Positions 36,001-48,000 of a stretch of DNA of 64,000 nucleotides are shown in pieces. The stretch lies in NCBI GenBank assembly GCA_013399895.1, contig VXBA01006146.1, positions 1,263 through 65,262 on the forward strand, in the 5' to 3' direction. How positions within the stretch are numbered: the first letter of the stretch is position 1; each line of letters begins with the position of its first letter. A model generated the notes under the pieces. It did not search any database, was not told the DNA's origin, and worked only from the letters and a program-made list of their open reading frames with translations. The position numbers and the translations under genes were made by a program. The stretch comes from Serilophus lunatus (lineage: Eukaryota; Chordata; Aves; Passeriformes; Eurylaimidae).

Positions 36001-39000
36001 GGGGATTTAGCTGTAAAAATGCTGCTCATAACTGAGGAAGGAGGGGGTTTTGGTGTTGTTGACTAAACCAACCAGTGGCATGGGAAGGTTTAGAAAACAA
36101 TGGCTAATCCTTTGGAGAATGACTGGATGTTTGACATTAGTGAGGAAAAAATGCTTAGGCTAAAAGCATCCCATATGCACAGAATTCAATTACTTGGCAG
36201 TGGAGTTTGATTTTTATTGTAATTTGCAGTACATTAGTAATTGATCTGTGTGGTATTTGTAACTGCAGAGGGGCTCTAAATGAATGTTTGTCATGATAGT
36301 TGCAAAATGTTCAATACTGGGAATGAAATTTCTTCTTGCTGTGATTGTTCATCTGATTTATGGCTAATGGAAAGTAGCTCTCCTGCTCCTTTCTGTAGCA
36401 AATAGATCTTGAATCTTCTTTTAAAAATCCCAGTAAGAGGAATAGTTCTATAAAAAAGGCCAATATGAATCTAAATCATAGTGAGACCTGCTCCCTGTGA
36501 CCGTGCTTGGTTCATCTTCTGTGGTGAAGTCCACTGGTGTTTTGGTGGTCCCTGCTGCATCTCTGTGCCCGGGAGGTAGCTGTGCTTACCTTCCAGAAGT
36601 GGAAGTTTATCAAGGCCCTGAAAGTTCATCATCCAAATTCCTTTAAGCCCTGACATTCATTGGCAGATTTGTTTTCAGCTTGGCTTACTCTCTCTCTTCC
36701 CTTGCATGTCACCAGTGATCCTGCTCTCTGAGGGAATCTCCCAACTCATTCTGTCATTTCTGCTCTGCATGTAGTAATTTTTTTAATTAGAAGCTGGAGT
36801 TCCTGAGTGACTTCTCATCCAGTGCCTGGACAGTCTAAGAGCTGTTTAGTTTCCAGATGAAGCCAAAGGGAGTGCATTCAGTCTGGTATGTGCAAAGATC
36901 CAGCTATGACACTGAATCTTTTAAGGACTTTTGTAAAACTCACTCCCATTTCCCTTGGCTGTAAAATATTGATGAAGCCTGTAAGGGATCCCACAGTGTG
37001 GGACTCAGTTCTGCTAAATATTCTCTGAAAGAGCTGTGGTTTCCTGTACACTGCTTGTTCCTTAGCTGCCTCTTTTAGGACAATTTATTCCTATCCCTGA
37101 GCGTCCAGCTGATCCATGAGTTCTTCCTGCTTTGTGTCCTACAGCGGAATAGAGTGGTATTTTGAATTTTGCTATCTGACACCAACTTTTAGCAGCTTAG
37201 CTGTACAGTTGCAGCAGAAGTTAAACACCTGCCGCAGGTCAGAGGTGGATGAGAGCCAGCAGACTCAGCGGCAAGCCTTGAGAAAAAAGTGAGGAGGCAG
37301 GCAATCCTTTCCCTACAGGGTTGTGATGTTAGTTAGTTGCAAGACATAATGGATGGGATAAATTAACCAAGTGATGTGGAAGGGTGATCCCACAGAAACA
37401 GCAGCACGTGCTCTGCTTGCAGAGAGGTTTGCCAGGAGCACAGTAAGTGTTAGAAGGAAAATGGGCATCAGGAGACTGGTAAAAGAGGGGCAGGAATGTT
37501 TATGCTGCAAGACATGAAAGGTAGGTGTCCCAGGTGTTACATGTATAAACATCAAGCCTTTTCCTCCCATATTTGAGTTTTTTCATGTGCCTTTCTCTAG
37601 GCGCAGACAGCGAACTTGGTGCTGGAAGATGGGACGAAGATGAAGGGCTATTCTTTTGGCTATCCATCCTCCACTGCAGGGGAAGTCGTATTCAACACTG
37701 GGCTCTCTGGGTAAGGCAACGGCAAATGAGATATAAGCATCAGTACGTCTCTGGAAGCTTGTCAAAGTGTGAAAGCTGCTTTTTCCGAGCTCGTATGGTC
37801 CTGATCCAAGCAGGTAGTTTTCTGTGTAATGCTACATTGTAGTCCAGGGACACAGAGACACACAGAGAGAATTAATGAAGAAGCTTCAGGCTTCTTGTGT
37901 CATAGCATTTGTGGCGATAAGGACCTTTAAAGACTGGTCTAACAAATGATGATAGTGAGGTACGCAGGAATGAGAGAATTTCCCACTGAAATGCTGTTGC
38001 TGAGTCAGTTGTTGCTGTTCTCCCTCCAGTGCCCAAATCAGATATAGAGGTTTGAAACATCTGCAGTCTTCTGGGTAATGGAACTTGGCTTCCAAGTATA
38101 AAATTTTTAAATCTCAAGGTTCCTGTGTTGGTCACCTGTATGACCATCCCTTATGGCATCCCTTATGGCATTTGGTGGCTCATACCACGGGTAAGGACAT
38201 ATTAAACTCTGTGCCCTTTCCAGCTGAAGGGTAGGATCAGATTCATGTCTAACCTAGTGTGTTGAGCCTGGCTGAGCTGTAGTTCATTTCCCCACAGTAG
38301 CCCCTCACAGTGCTGTGCTGTACATTTGGTAGCTAGAAAGGTTGATGGCATACCGGTGTTTTGGCTACGGTGGAGCAGTCCTGGCAAAGTATCAGCACTG
38401 TCTCTCAACATTCCTCCTCCTGCCCCAGCCAAGGGCAGGATCCCAGGAGGGAATACAAACAGACCAGCCGACCCAAACTAACCAGAGGGATCCATATGAT
38501 ACCATATGATCCGTATGATACCATATGATGTCAACTCAAATGTAAAAGCTAAGGAAAGATGATGGGATGGTGTTAGGTAATAGGTTGGACTCAGTGATCT
38601 CAATGGTCTTTTCCAGCCTTGTTAATTCTGATTCTGTGATTCTATGAAAGGAGGAAGAAAGGGGGGGCATTTGTTGTTTACAGTGTTGGCCTGCTCAGCA
38701 ACCACTGTGTGTGCTGAAGCCCTGCTTCCTGGGAAGTAGAGAATAAACCTTGCTATTTTCCTCTTAACTTGGATATGTGCAAACTTTCACTTTTGCTTTT
38801 GTAAACTGCCTTATCTCGACCTAAGAGTTGTTTTCCATCTTAATTCTCTCTCCCCTGTCTGGCTGAGGAGGTGAATGATATTGCAGCATGGTGGGCAACT
38901 AGTATCCAGCCAAGGTCAACCCACTACACCCTAGCATGGTTCTCTGTCTTCTTGAGTGGTAGAAGCCTTTGGCTGACTTAGGATGGCAGTCAAATGTTGC

Positions 39001-42000
39001 CAGTGCTTTTATTGAACTGCTTGAGCAGAGGAAATTTGCCCAGAGGAATGAGGCTCTTGGTACAGACAGGGACATATCTGGGGAGATGAGACAGCTCTGA
39101 AGTTGTTGGTGCTTGACATTTTTTGCAGTCATTCACGGCTGTCTTTGCTCAGCTCCTTTGCATTCTCCAAGTTCTTCTCTCCTTTGGAGAAACCAGTACT
39201 CACAGGATGACTTTTTAAATGATCTCCTTGATGAGAATGTTAAATTGCTGTGGAGGGGAATCAGTTTCCAAAGTTTTGCATTAGAAGGCAATTAGTTAGG
39301 TATTTTGACAGCACTAATTACTGGCTGTGTTGATATACCTGCCAACAAGCTGCTGTTTAATATAGATCAGAATGATGGAGGGCACCAGGGTTCTCTTCTC
39401 AGTGATAGATTGTGGGCAGTAGATCTTGTCACATCACAAAAGTCAAGGAGGACCTGATGGATTAATTTCCTCTCCACATGCTACTGTGGCAGTAGAAGCT
39501 GTGTTTGTTCATTTTGTAGTGACTTGGAGAGGATGCCTGTGAAAGAGATTTCTCTTCTGTGCTAGGGAGCACATGGGCATGGGGAGAACGTTCAAAATGT
39601 AAGATTGTATGTTCACAGCCCTCTCCAGAGCATTGCCTGGCTGGACTTGGCCACTCTTGAGAGCCAATCAGGAGAGGAAGGGGTGTTACCAGGCCCATTT
39701 GAGGGTAATTTAAACAGCTGCAAGGAGTGTAGTGAGTAGGAGTGGGCAAGCATGTGGCATGGTGGGGTTTGTTTTTTTTTTGTAGCCACCGTTCTGGCTC
39801 TGGCGGGTTGTGTGATAGGTGTAGGTGGTGTTTTTGTTGGTTTTTTTTCCTTGACTAAATCCAGCAGTAGTTTACAAATGATCAAAATTCATGGCTGCTG
39901 CTACCAGCAGGAGTATACTAATCCAAACAGAACCCTTCAAGAAGAACACAGCTGTCCAGGGCTGCAGGGAGTGTATAAACCCGGTGTCAGTACCAGAGGA
40001 CAGTACAAAAGACAGTGCTGTAAGGTGTGATCAATTAAATGATCTGCTCTGTTTAGTGGCAGAGCTTGAAGAAGTGGAAAGGCTAATAAGTATTAGAGAG
40101 GGTGAAAGAGAGTGGAATTATGCCTTTCTGAACCTTAGAGAAGCTCAGCAGGAGGCAGAGAAGCTCTGCCCCTCTTGATATCACGCAGAAGGAAAACACT
40201 TGCTAGATGGAGGGAATGGAAGTGGGTCCCTGATGGGAGAGGTAAAAGAATCCCCCCCTGACCCCCATCACCTATCCAAGTGCCTGTAAGGAACAGGTAT
40301 GAGGCCCTAGATGTAGAGTCATGCAGAAGACACTCAATAAAAAAATTCTATCGGGAAGGTCTCCAAGTTACAACCTACAGTTGTCCAGGCAGGCAGTGAT
40401 GAGATTGATAAGAGGGGTACCAGGGTAATTAAAAGAGACTTAGAGGCTCTGGGTTGATGAGGTGATGGGACAGGAGCACAGGTGGTGTTCTGCTCAGTCC
40501 CTGCAGTGGTAGGGATGAATGATGAAAGGAACAGGCAAACCTATGTTGTTGACAAATAGTTTAAGGAGTGGCACTGCCAGTGGGACTTTTGTGGGGTTTT
40601 TCCAGTCATGGGGCAATGCTTATGGCACCAGGCAAGCTAGAATCAGATGAGTTTCATCTCTCTGGCAAGGGCAAAAGGACTCTAGCCTATGAGTTGGCAG
40701 GGCTGATCAAGAGGGCTTTAAACTAGATTTTAAGGGAGAAGGGGATGAAACCAGGCTCTCCAGGCATGAGCCTAAGGGTGGCAAACCAGAGTTAGGGGCA
40801 AAATGAGCATCTCAGCTGAGTGCCTGTACATTGATGCACACGGTATGGGTAACAAACAAGAGGAGCTGGAGGCCACGTGCAGCAGGAAAGCTGTGATGTG
40901 TCGCCATCGTGGAAGCGTGGTGGGACGGCTCACGTGACTGCGGCGCCGCCATGGATGGCTGCAAGCTCCTCAGAAGAGACAGGCAAGGCAGGAGAGGTGG
41001 AGGGGTGGCTCTGTAGGTTAAGGAGCCTCTTGATTCTACAGGACTTGAGGTTCATGGTGATAAGGTCGAGTGCCTACGGGGAGAATGAAGGGGAAGGCCA
41101 ACGAGGCTGACATCCTGACGGGAGTCTGTTGTAGCCCACGCAACCACGACGAAGAGGTGGATGAATTATTCTGTGAGCAGCAGGAGGATGTCTGCAAATT
41201 GCCAGCTCTTGTTCTGGTGAGAGACTTCAACCTGCCAGATGTCTGCTGGGAACTCAACACAGGAGAGAAGAGGCAGCCCGAGGTTCTTGGGGTGTATGGA
41301 TGTCAGCTTCTTGTCACAGCTGGTGAGCAAGGCTACCAGGGGTGGGGACCCAAATAGAGAAGAGCTGCTGGGAGATGTAGTGGTTTGAGGCTGTCTGGGG
41401 TTCAGTGACCATGAAATTGTAGTTTTCAATACTCAGTGAAACATGGGGGTTCATCGACAAAACGTCTACCCTGGACTTCTGGAGGGCAGCTTTGTCAGTA
41501 ACAAAGAGTCTTTTGGAAGCATGACCAATTGACTTGGAAGGAGAGAGAAATGGCAAGCATGTGCATGCCATATACCTGGTATACCTGCAGTTCTGTGATC
41601 ACACTGCACTTTGTGGTTGTTTACCTGCAGCTGCAAGTATAGATTTGAACAGCAGGAGAGGAGGCTTACTTGAAAATATTTCATGGCCATTGTTCAGTCG
41701 GCCTGTCATTTCTCAGAGCTGCCTGGTGTGCTGTGTTTTCTGTATCTGCCAGAAACCATTTTGGCTTTTGTGAAGAGTTTCCTAATGTTTGACAATTAAT
41801 CTTCTGGCAGTAAGTGTGGTTCTCCATAAAAATGTCTCTTGTGACTTGCTGATATCTGGTAGATGGCTGGAGTTGCCAATTACGTATTGTTTAAACAATA
41901 ATGACAATAATATATTATATTTTCTATAGGGCACATCCATCCTGAACTGTCCTTATGCATGCAGCACAGTATTTGTGTGGATAACTTCATCTGTTGCTAA

Positions 42001-45000
42001 ATTACAGCTGCTTTTGAGTTGAAAGATAGCAATAGTTTAATGGATCAGTACAGCAGTATGGTACAGTATAAGGGAGAATGTGAAGGACTGTGTGTGTTAA
42101 TTTGAAGCTGAAGAATAGGGGCATGTAGACTACATTTACCCAGTCCCTCTATTTGGGGTTGAAAGTGAGACTGCATCTACTGGATGCAGAGCTGACAGTT
42201 TGCAGAATCCTAGGTTTGACCCTCTGCTGCCAAAGAATGTTCCAACCTGCCTTTAGATCTATCCTTGCTGAGGAAGACACTCAGGCAGGGGGTTGAAGAA
42301 ATTGCTTTCCCTGGGGATTCGACCTGGGCTAAAAACAGGACATGCTATGGGGCCTTGTGACCAGAGTGGAATGCTGAATCCCAAAGCCCTGTCTTCAACT
42401 TGCCTTCTTCAGGGACACACAAACCAGCTTCTAAGCACTGAGGAGCCTTGCCAGGTGAAATGTATGGTGTCCCATGGGCGGGGACCTGGAAATTGCCTTT
42501 GAGAGGCCAAGCTTCTGCTGGGCAAAGCTGCAGAAGTGGGACTGTGGGAGAGTTTTTGTTGACAGAGCAGGTAGGAGAGAAAATCCCAGAGCAGTAGTGA
42601 GGAATCACAGGAATTTGCCTGCATGCTCTGCCACAAAAAGAGCACTTACAGCTCTGAACATCAAAAGACTTGCAAGCTTCAGAGGGGGGAATGGATCAAG
42701 CCTGGGCAGACAGCTCTGTTTTCTGCTGGCTTTTCAGTTTTAGCCTTCTGTTGGCACTGCAGGGGGAAGCTTCACGCCATGTGGAAGGAAGGGGGCAGCA
42801 ATGACAAAGCACTGCCCACGAGGTGCTCTCAGGGAATGGCCAAGCCCAAGCTGTTATCTGAGGGTCCAGTGATATGCCATGCAGTTCTATGATCTCTCTG
42901 TTTACCTCATATTAAATCACAAGGTGTCTGAGTTTGTTGATAGCTCCTGTGTGTTCCTTAAATGAAACCTGAGAAGCCAAAGCCTTTCCTTGTTCTCAGT
43001 GTTGAATGTTTAATCATAGATGGGAAAGTCAGGGCATGGTCACAGATGTGTTTGCTTTTGTTGCAGAATGCCTTCACATGAATACTATTTCTTTTTGTAA
43101 TATGGGAATTCAGACCTGTCTTGTTTGTTGTTTTTTTTCCCTTTTCACTCCTGACCAATATACTTTTATTCCATTGTTTCTTCATCTAGATACACTGAAG
43201 CCCTGACAGATCCCAGCTACAAAGGACAGATTCTTACCCTGGCTAACCCCATAGTTGGGAATGTTGGAGTACCTGACACAGCTGCATTAGACGAAATGGG
43301 GCTCAGGAGGTTTCTGGAGTCTGATGGGATCAAGGTAACAGTGGGAGGTGCAGAGCTTGTCAAAGAGTGATGCCAGCAGTCTAGCTGTGTGTGTAAGTTT
43401 ACTGGCTCCTTCACAGATATCAGAAGGAATCAATGATACTCAACCTTCCCTTTTCTTCTGGATATTGTCCTTTGGAGGAATGGTGGCAGAAGATACTCCT
43501 TCTTCTGCTTTTTTTTCCTCTTTGCCTCATATATTCATCTGTCTTTACACAGGACTGGTAGCCAAGAGAGAGCAAATACTAGATGTCTCAGTGTGCTGAG
43601 ACCCTTCTCTGTGTGCCTGTGCTACCACGAGCATGGGAGGGGACACTTGTGTGGAGAAGGAACCAAAATTTACACCATGGTGACAGGGGATGATGGTTAG
43701 GAGCAGGGCTGTGTCCAGTACCAGTGGCAGTACTGAAAACGAAACAAAACCATGTAATTGCAGAACTAGTGAAATGCCTTTTCTGTTCTGAGGTGAACTG
43801 ACTGTTTTATACACTAACTCCACTGGAAAACGGAGCTGACTTTTGAAGTGAAATGTCACTTAAAAGTGAAAGGCTTTCTTAAAGAAAAAATGATTCAAAA
43901 CATTTTACCTTGTCTTAAATATCCCTTTTCTCTCCGACAAGCCATGTTTTCTCAGTTCTGTGCAATTTGCAGCTCTGGTCACTTGGAAGCTACATCCTTC
44001 TGTGAATCTCCTAAGCAAAAAAGCCCAGCTACAATCATGACAGACTGTGAAGTGTGTTTATGATAGGGTTTATGCTGAATGAATAGTGAGAATTGAAGGT
44101 ACAGGGCAACTGCAAAGTGATCTTTCAGTGCAAAATAGTGTTTCTTCTCTCTATAGGTTTCAGGTTTGCTGGTGCTGGACTACAGCAATGCATACAGCCA
44201 CTGGCAGGCTGCTAGGAGCCTGGGAGAGTGGTTGCAAGAAGAACAGGTGAGCAATCTAGAGGTAACTACACTATGAGAACTCGCCTCTATGTATGGGAAC
44301 ATGAGCTTTTAATTTTGTGGTTTTTCCAGGGCAGAATCAGATTTGAACAACTAAGGTATTTGAGTGGGAATAGGGAGGAGAAATGAAGAACTGGAAGTGA
44401 GGCAGCCTTGGTAATACTGCTCCTAAGAGCCAGAGCTCCTTTGGGAAGGCTAGGCTGGCTGGGTCTCTGAGCAGCCTCATCTAGTGGAAGGTGTCCCTCC
44501 CCGTGGCAGGGATGTTGAAATGAGATGAACTTTGAGGTCTCTTCCAATCCAAATCATTCTACAATTCCTGACATGTTCTTCTCAACAAAGTGATCTGGTT
44601 ACTGTCTTCCTCTTTCTTAGCTGCTTGTTCTGTAATTTGGCCTTATGTTTTCTTCAGGTGCCTGCACTGTATGGGATTGATACCAGAATGCTGTCCAAAT
44701 TAATTCGTGATAAGGTATGATCTACTTCCCTTGATCCAGTTACATTAACCTTGCTGGGCCCTTTTTCTAACAGTTCAGCAAACCTGGGGCAGCAGTGCTG
44801 CCTTGACTTCAGATGCTGCACAGATCCATGGGCTCTTCCAAAGGCTCTCTTGTCTTCTCTACAGCTGGGCAGTGCTCGAATGCCAGGGAGCTCCCTCTCC
44901 ATGTCTCTAGTTTTCCTGTTCTACATAAGTGAGCCAGCACAAGCTGGCGTAAGGGAAAGGTCTCGGGTAGTATCAGACACAGCAGGGAGTAGCATCAACT

Positions 45001-48000
45001 GCATTTTAACTCGGTAACAGCCAGAGAGAGAAACAACTAAGATGTTATGGATTTTAGTTTGCGGACAGTGCCATCTTTAGTGAGTGGAAATTCTCCTGCT
45101 CCTCTGAGGCAAAGGAATGCCTACAGTAACATAAACTGGATTCCTAATAGGGGCAGGTTTTCTTTGGCTGAAACTTGCTACTTTCTTTAATAGTAATTGC
45201 TTTTCTTTGGTTTGCAAGAGCTGACAATTGAAGGACATGAGCAGGATTATGTTACAGAATGGAGGTTAATGTGAAACTATATTTCACACTGGCTGAAAAA
45301 GTGATCAAAGCCAGTTTGAGTGTAAATGTGCCTTGGAGACTCTTTTTTTCTAATGAATTATTTGAAGCTCCTCTTTTCTTTTGGTGATCAACTTGCAGCC
45401 TGCAGTCCAACCTCACACCTCCTTTCATTCTACAGAGCAAAATAGGAGCGATTCAGCTTGAATAGAGGAATATCTGTAGAAATGAATTCTTTTGGGAAGA
45501 TTTGACATTATCCTGCTGTTACAGATAGCATGCACATGCAATTTAATACAGTAGAAAATGTCAATACTTTAAGATGTGAGAGATCAATGTTTCTTTTATC
45601 CAAAGTGAATACATTTTCAATGTTTATCCTGTAACTTAGCAGTGTATGGTAGTACTGCCCATTATGCTGTGACTCTGAATGGTGCTGGTGTCTGACATTT
45701 AAAATAGTCTCCTCAGGTTGAAAAAATTGCTAAGTATTTCAACCCACATCTGTTTATATACTGGGATTGAGAACAGGGCTTCATTATGGTAAATCCAGAA
45801 ATGAGCAATGATTTGTTAAACTAGGCTGAAGGTAAATGCAGGGCACCATTTGGCTGAATAAGCTGGGACCAAAGTAAGACTCAGGTTCCTGTCAGAGAGC
45901 TTTGTCCTCAATGTTTATGGGACTCACTTCATGGTAGCACTCAGCACCATGGCTTTCAAGCACTGGCTTGTTGAAGACAATGGTGACCTCTTCAGCTTTG
46001 CTCCGTGCAGAGCTTGGAGTAGCTTTGGGTGTGTCACTGAGGGAGACACAGAATGTCAGCCACTGTTAAGAGCAAAACTCTCTCCTTAACTTACCCTTAG
46101 TGGTGTAGATGGCAATGCAAGATGTTGGCTCTTTCTTGCCCTAGGAAAATAGCAAGGATACTTCGGGTATGGCAAACCAGGGAAGTGTCTCATAGGAGAA
46201 TCATTAAACCCAAAAAGCAGTCCCTGTGTGCGTGTTAGTGTGATAGCCACTGGGTGATCTGATTTGAACATACTTGATTGTAAAAGTGCTTTGTGATAGA
46301 AGTTACCACAAAACAGTTACTTCCTCTGATTTGCTTTCCCCTTAGATTCTTGAGGAGTCCTGTTCTGCATATCCTGTCCCCATGCTGAGAAGAGGTTAAT
46401 CCTAGATTAATCCCACCTACTCCAGGAGTGGGGCAAAGCCAAAACACAGAATTCTTTTCCACTGAGAACTTTAAGGAGCAGAAGGTGGAAAAGGATATGC
46501 TGCGAGTGGAGCAAGTGTGTCCTAGTTTCTGCCAAGTGGTAACAGCAATATAGAATAGAGCTTGCTGGAGGTGATTTTTATTTTTAACAGCTCATTCAGA
46601 AAACAGCTGTGCTGAGCTGCCTGCTACATAGCTTTGCCTTACACCATCTCTGCTGCTACTCACACAAGGTGGCTGAAAAACTCATGGTGGGTTCCCAAAC
46701 CCAAAAAGCTTCAAACAGCTTAGTGGGTTACTCCCAAATCTACACAAGAGTTATTTGGTGATCTGGAGGCAACTCAGTTTGATGTCGCTACACAGCTTGC
46801 CAGGCTGCCCGTTAACAGATTTTACTGCTGATAATGAATGAAGAGTTAAAAACAGATTTTTGATACCGAGAAAGGTTTATAAACTTCTGAAGATGTTAAA
46901 AATGGTTATAAGCTGCCAAGAAACCATCTTTAAACAGCTGTTCAATTACTGTGCCTGTCAGCATCTTGTCCCAGTGTTCACAGCTTCTCCTTTGCTCATG
47001 CTGGTTTTTTTCTGGGGTATTTCCGCAGGGCACGGTACTTGGGAAAATTGAATTTGAAGGTCAACCCACAGAGTTTGCAGACCCAAATAAGCGAAATTTA
47101 ATTGCAGAAGTTTCAACAAAGGTGAGAAATTCCTCTGTGGCATCGGGGCTGTACACTTCAGGTAGTAACTGGTCCCCATTTGTTCTGGGACTCAGCCATT
47201 TTTAATAAACAATTTGGGAATGTTGTCTAAACCATATACTTTTCCAGACCTTTGACAGACTGTCATCTCAACTTCATCCTCATAGAATCCCTGTGGCTCC
47301 TTAGGTGCAGTTTTGAAGATAATAAATGAACTATATTGAATTGGATGTGCTCCCCTGATGGAGGATTTTGTGTTAGAGACAGGACTGAAAAGTGTTTGGG
47401 ATACAGTTAAACCTGGTATATGGTGGGCATTTTCAAACATAAGAAGCATTAATGAAGAGTGGTCGCTTTCCTTAGATAAATTTCAGGAAGCATTTGATGG
47501 TCTCTATTCAGGCATAATTTTGTTGGGGTGATTCCAGAAAATATTTCTAGATTTCAAAAGGAGACCAAGTTGGGAATCCCCTGGATCTAATACTGCTGCT
47601 CGTAGCTGCTTTGCCCGTAGATCTGTACAGACCAGCACTGAAGTTTGTACTCTGCTTGCTGAGCGTGCAAACTGTGTTTGATGACAAGCTGAGAACATTA
47701 CAAATAACGAGGATGCAGCAAAACAGACGTACTAAAAATTGTAACTATTGTTGAACCAGTGCAAGGGCTAATGTCTTAAATTATGGCCCCCTTGGAGATT
47801 TAATCAGGGGATAAAGAGTGCCCTGGGAGCCTAATCCCAGTGACTGAAGTGAAAATTGGGGGTATGAGTTCCTTTTGCAAATTCCATGCTTACTATGGTG
47901 TTTGCAGCTCCTCCAAGATCAAGGAGGCTCTGGAATGGGTCTGCAAATAGTTGCTTGTGTGCTGTTCTGCACACAAGCTGGTGTGTTGGGGCATAATTGA

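Larger units (their letters stand above)
30051..37600 (+). other. CPS1: CPS1 intron 1
   Basis: 7.55 kb with GT and AG ends. It holds two CR1 fragments (30930-31108, 32548-32692) and a 22-base perfect AT palindrome at 33966-33987. Nothing else was recognised. First introns of liver genes often carry enhancers, but none can be seen by eye. Confidence 0.85.
38258..38928 (+). mobile_element. Solo LTR of an avian endogenous retrovirus, plus orientation
   Basis: Starts TGTGTTGAGCCTGGCTGAG and ends GGTCAACCCACTACA, the two ends of an LTR family I recognise from bird genomes. Internal landmarks: 'cctcacagtgctgtgctgtac', 'ctagaaaggttgatggcataccggtgttttggctac', 'gccctgcttcctgggaagtagagaataaac' (with the polyadenylation signal). 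Flanking six-base sequences acctag and ccctag differ at one position and may be the target-site duplication. No retroviral coding sequence is attached, so it looks like a solo LTR. It is interrupted by a CR1 tail. Confidence 0.8.
37711..43189 (+). other. CPS1: CPS1 intron 2
   Basis: 5.5 kb. Contains an LTR with a nested CR1 tail (38258-38928) and a long degenerate CR1 (about 39890-41500). A direct repeat of 'atcccttatggc' occurs at about 38145-38170. The remaining parts show no recognisable element. Confidence 0.85.

Noticed and set aside
39752..40030. A 92-residue plus-strand frame with a hydrophobic start
   Set aside because: The start lies in T- and G-rich intron sequence and the rest overlaps the CR1 remnant.
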